Positions 61,660 to 64,000 of a stretch of 64,000 nt of DNA are shown here, piece by piece (the first letter of the stretch is position 1; each line of letters starts with the position of its first letter). The DNA is from G958296245 sp965262055 (GTDB taxonomy: Bacteria > Chloroflexota > Dehalococcoidia > Lucifugimonadales > G958296245). The stretch covers positions 2,604,001 through 2,668,000 of the forward strand of contig CBDHEI010000002.1 in assembly GCA_965262055.1 (NCBI GenBank). The letters are read 5' to 3'. The notes beneath the pieces are model-generated. The model was not told the DNA's origin. It did no database searches and saw only the letters and a list, made by a program, of their open reading frames with translations. A program made the translations under genes and the position numbers.

Positions 61660-63426
61660 CTATTCGGGGGTCTCGTATCCTACGTTGAAGCCGCCGAGGC
61701 TGGACAGCAGGCGCTCCGGTGACTCCAAGGCGGGCCCTCCTGCGCGAGTCCACGTCCCGATTTCGTCGCGGTGGCCGAGGCGCCGGAGGGCGCTCCAGGC
61801 TGCCCCGTAGTCGGAGCGGAGGTTGGTGTCCCAGATGAAGAAGTTTTCCACGCCGGCGCCGTACAGCGTGGCCGCCTTTCGCCTGTACTGCTCTACGCCC
61901 ATCCTGCGGGGGAGGAGGTTCAGGGCCAGCGTGCATCCCGTGCCCCGCGTGAGGTTTACGAAGTGGCCGGCATCGCTGACGTCGGGCCACGACTCGTTGG
62001 CGCTCTCGTAGAAGGCGTCGTAGTTCGGTTCGGAGGAGTAGGGGACGAGCGTATCGACGAGGTCCTCGGCGAGCCATGTCTCGAGGTCGAGGCCGTGCTC
62101 CAAGTTCTCCCGCACGTCCCGCATCACGATGGCCGTCACGCCGATGCGCCGGTCGCGGCGGTGCTCCTGGGCGGCGTCATCCAGGGCGGCGCGCAGCTCG
62201 CGCATGAACTGGGTCATGGCCCCAGCGCGGTGGGAGAGCCAGCGGGGGTCCGTCTCGTCGAGCGCGCGGGGGTCAAGCCCGTGCCTCGTCTTGAAGCCCT
62301 CGACCAGCGGGGGCTCGTACTCGACGAAAGGAGGCCTGCGGTTGTACATGAGGCAGACGCCGTCTATTGGGTACGAGGCCATCTCCCGGAAGATGGAGAC
62401 CACGTAGCGGCGGGTCTCGGGGTACGAGTAGGCTATGCGCGGGGTCGGCTCGCCTGCGCGGGTGACGCCCCTTAGCTCCGGGTGGCGGCTGTAGAAGGAG
62501 TCTCCGACGCTGAGGTAGTCCTGCGGCGGCGGGCTGCGGAAGTTGGAGACCCGGTACCCGGCGTGGAACTCCAGGCCCATCGTGTGTGTGTGGTCGATGG
62601 CGACGCGGAACGGATCAATGCCCTGCTCGCGGAAGGCGCGCCAGCTCTCGCCGACGAAGCGCTCTCCGGGACGGCTGAAGTCGCCGACGTTTTCGTAGGT
62701 GTGCAGCCTCCCTATCTTCGTGTAGTACTGGAGCATGTCCCCGCCGCCAGCCTCCCAGTAGAGGCGCGAGAAGTCGGAGTCCCGCAGGGGCTCTAGGTCG
62801 CGGCACAGCTCCTCAGGCGTCGTTGGCCTGTATGCGAACATGAGCGACCAGCCGTCGTTATGCGCGAAGAGGCGGCGCGTGTCGGTATGGCGGCGGTCAG
62901 CCTCAAGTGCGTCCACCTCGCGGTCGGAGAGGGGCACCAGCTTGACATATGCCACCCTTGCGTTCGTACACAGGTACGAACCAGGACCCTCGCCGGGGGC
63001 TACCCGATTCTTAGCTTGGCCTATCACGATGTCCTGGCCGGTCAGGTCGGCGACCTTCCAGAACAGCTCGTGAACGATTGCGCCGCGCTCTTCCTGGGGC
63101 GGCATCGATAGCAGGCTGAACTGATCGTCGCCGCTGAGCCTCGCCAGTACTGACACGGGAACGTTGAGCAGGCCGTGCCTGACGTAGGTGCCTATCGATA
63201 TGGCGTGGTAGCCGGAGACGCCGAGGGGACAGGTGATCTCAGGCGCGGCCGTCTCCGGCCCTGCCGTGAGCATCGTGCCGGAGACCCCTTCCGCCTCGTA
63301 CTCCATGAGCCTCCAGTGGCGGCGGAGCGGGTCGCGGGAGAGGGCGCTTCCCGGCATGCACCGGTCCATGTCCGATACGAAGAAGGGCTCGCCGCCAAAC
63401 CCTTGGTCCGCCAGCAGGTCAACCAT
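61660..63426 (-). CDS. Glycosidase-like TIM-barrel protein
   Basis: 588 residues. A start at 63426 is supported by AGGAGGT 6 nt upstream. From about residue 270 the sequence has the character of a (beta/alpha)8 glycosidase-like barrel: VAIDHTHTMGLEFHAGYRVSNFRSP, YVVSIFREMASYPIDGVCLMYNRRPPFVEYEPP, RIGVTAIVMRD and NLEHGLDLETWLAEDLVDTLVPYSSEPNYD, with closing NFFIWDTN. The first ~250 residues form an unassigned domain. It resembles the family-10-glycosidase-like/DUF4015-like group that acts on or binds polysaccharide, but the catalytic residues are not certain. No signal peptide is visible. Confidence 0.65.
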   Translation of the reverse strand: MVDLLADQGFGGEPFFVSDMDRCMPGSALSRDPLRRHWRLMEYEAEGVSGTMLTAGPETAAPEITCPLGVSGYHAISIGTYVRHGLLNVPVSVLARLSGDDQFSLLSMPPQEERGAIVHELFWKVADLTGQDIVIGQAKNRVAPGEGPGSYLCTNARVAYVKLVPLSDREVDALEADRRHTDTRRLFAHNDGWSLMFAYRPTTPEELCRDLEPLRDSDFSRLYWEAGGGDMLQYYTKIGRLHTYENVGDFSRPGERFVGESWRAFREQGIDPFRVAIDHTHTMGLEFHAGYRVSNFRSPPPQDYLSVGDSFYSRHPELRGVTRAGEPTPRIAYSYPETRRYVVSIFREMASYPIDGVCLMYNRRPPFVEYEPPLVEGFKTRHGLDPRALDETDPRWLSHRAGAMTQFMRELRAALDDAAQEHRRDRRIGVTAIVMRDVRENLEHGLDLETWLAEDLVDTLVPYSSEPNYDAFYESANESWPDVSDAGHFVNLTRGTGCTLALNLLPRRMGVEQYRRKAATLYGAGVENFFIWDTNLRSDYGAAWSALRRLGHRDEIGTWTRAGGPALESPERLLSSLGGFNVGYETPE

Positions 63427-64000
63427 GTCAGTACCTCCTAGAGTCGGGAACGCCACACATGATAACGGAAGGCGATCCTCCCAGAGCAATCGGATTCAAG
63501 GGCGCCGCTGCTCCGGTCTTGCTCGTCGAGAGGGAAAATCCCCGATATCTGTCACATTCTGTCTCATTTTGTCTCATTCAGCTTTGGGCTGCGAGACAGT
63601 GCGTGACACAAGCGAGATAGAAAGAGGCACGAGCGAGATACGATGAGGCACGAAAGAGGCAGATTGAGACACTCCTTCGAGGCTCTCACCCCGGCAGGGC
63701 TGGCTTTCGACAGGCTCAGGGCGAGAGGGAGGGCCCATATGTGGGTCAACTGCCGTCATGGGGATACTATAGTACGGGTGTTCGTGGCCATCAAGGACGA
63801 CTGTGATTCCCCAGATTCACCACCTGATTGAGGCCGGCCAGCGTGACGGACTGCTTCCGGGGTAGTGGTGCACCTTGCCGGGGATGGATTCCCGCCTGCG
63901 CGGGAACGACGGAGGCGGGGGATTGACCGGGTTGATTCAATGGAGTAAAATAGTTCGTGTAAGACGAAGTATGAGGCATACGATCGTGGGCGTCAAGGAT
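63427..64000. other. Terminal intergenic region with dispersed repeats
   Basis: No gene is supported. The segment 63550-63720 repeats the arrangement seen at 8713-8866 (ATTCAGCTTTGGG, then tracts of AGGCACGA/GCGAGATA type, then TTTCGACAGGCTCAGGG). A palindromic repeat TTCCCGCCTGCGCGGGAA at 63889-63906, flanked by CCGGGGATGG and CGACGGAG, matches the one at 12302-12338. The window ends without a further gene. Confidence 0.55.

Overview
The window is GC-rich, densely coded bacterial DNA with very few long gaps. A single-chain glycyl-tRNA synthetase, a K+-type membrane pyrophosphatase, SelB, a HerA/NurA pair with a HAS-barrel partner, PhyH dioxygenases, leaderless-looking promoters and large FG-GAP and plant-type LRR proteins together suggest a free-living or host-associated member of Chloroflexota (Dehalococcoidia/SAR202-like). 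That placement is an inference; there is no rRNA gene or phylogenetic marker in the window that I could use to prove it.

Layout. 1-5.2 kb: a complete branched-chain amino-acid type ABC importer (livKHMGF). 5.3-9.4 kb: a DUF6398 gene, an 896-residue FG-GAP repeat protein and a small zinc metallopeptidase. 9.5-12.6 kb: an accessory patch with a broken KAP-type NTPase, a 524-residue orphan, a truncated DUF402 gene and a 147-bp MITE. 12.6-14.8 kb: an EamA transporter, a VOC protein and a PIN toxin/antitoxin pair. 15.0-21.7 kb: a minus-strand run, selB-nurA-(31-codon ORF)-HAS barrel-herA, with hemW just upstream of it. 21.8-23.5 kb: a complete IS1380-family element. 23.7-30.0 kb: a DUF4160/DUF2442-XRE pair, glyS, a decayed RHH/PIN pair, an orphan ABC-2 permease, a coiled-coil membrane protein and hppA. 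31.0-36.6 kb: an OLD-like ATPase/TOPRIM protein, then a hydrolase bracketed by decayed copies of a GNAT/translin gene pair, then a second MITE copy. 36.6-45.2 kb: thiE, two metal- or envelope-related secreted proteins, an amidohydrolase with a P-loop protein, toxin-antitoxin genes, a PhyH dioxygenase, a PPOX protein, an aldo/keto reductase and a VapBC pair. 45.3-51.1 kb: a ThDP-dependent enzyme, a second IS1380 copy, and mnmA-rnhB-yraN. 51.5-57.6 kb: a triple-module plant-type LRR lipoprotein, an FAA hydrolase, ccdA, an unknown gene and a MoeB/ThiF-like E1 enzyme. 57.8-63.4 kb: a minus-strand cluster built around a UGSC-family selenoprotein.

The most notable point is the selenoprotein at 58566-60209 (minus strand). 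Two apparently separate frames are one 547-codon gene interrupted by an in-frame UGA at codon 96. The UGA sits in a Sec-Gly-Thr-Cys motif and is followed by a hairpin with the spacing of a bacterial SECIS element. The SelB factor needed to decode it is encoded at 18566-20428. A naive annotation would split this gene and lose its active-site residue.

Other structure worth attention: a GTGA-coupled 31-codon ORF inside the HerA/NurA operon; two IS1380 copies with intact 5-bp target duplications; two copies of a hairpin-rich MITE; a perfect 30-bp palindrome at the start of an unknown gene; and several toxin-antitoxin remnants with clear internal deletions or truncations.
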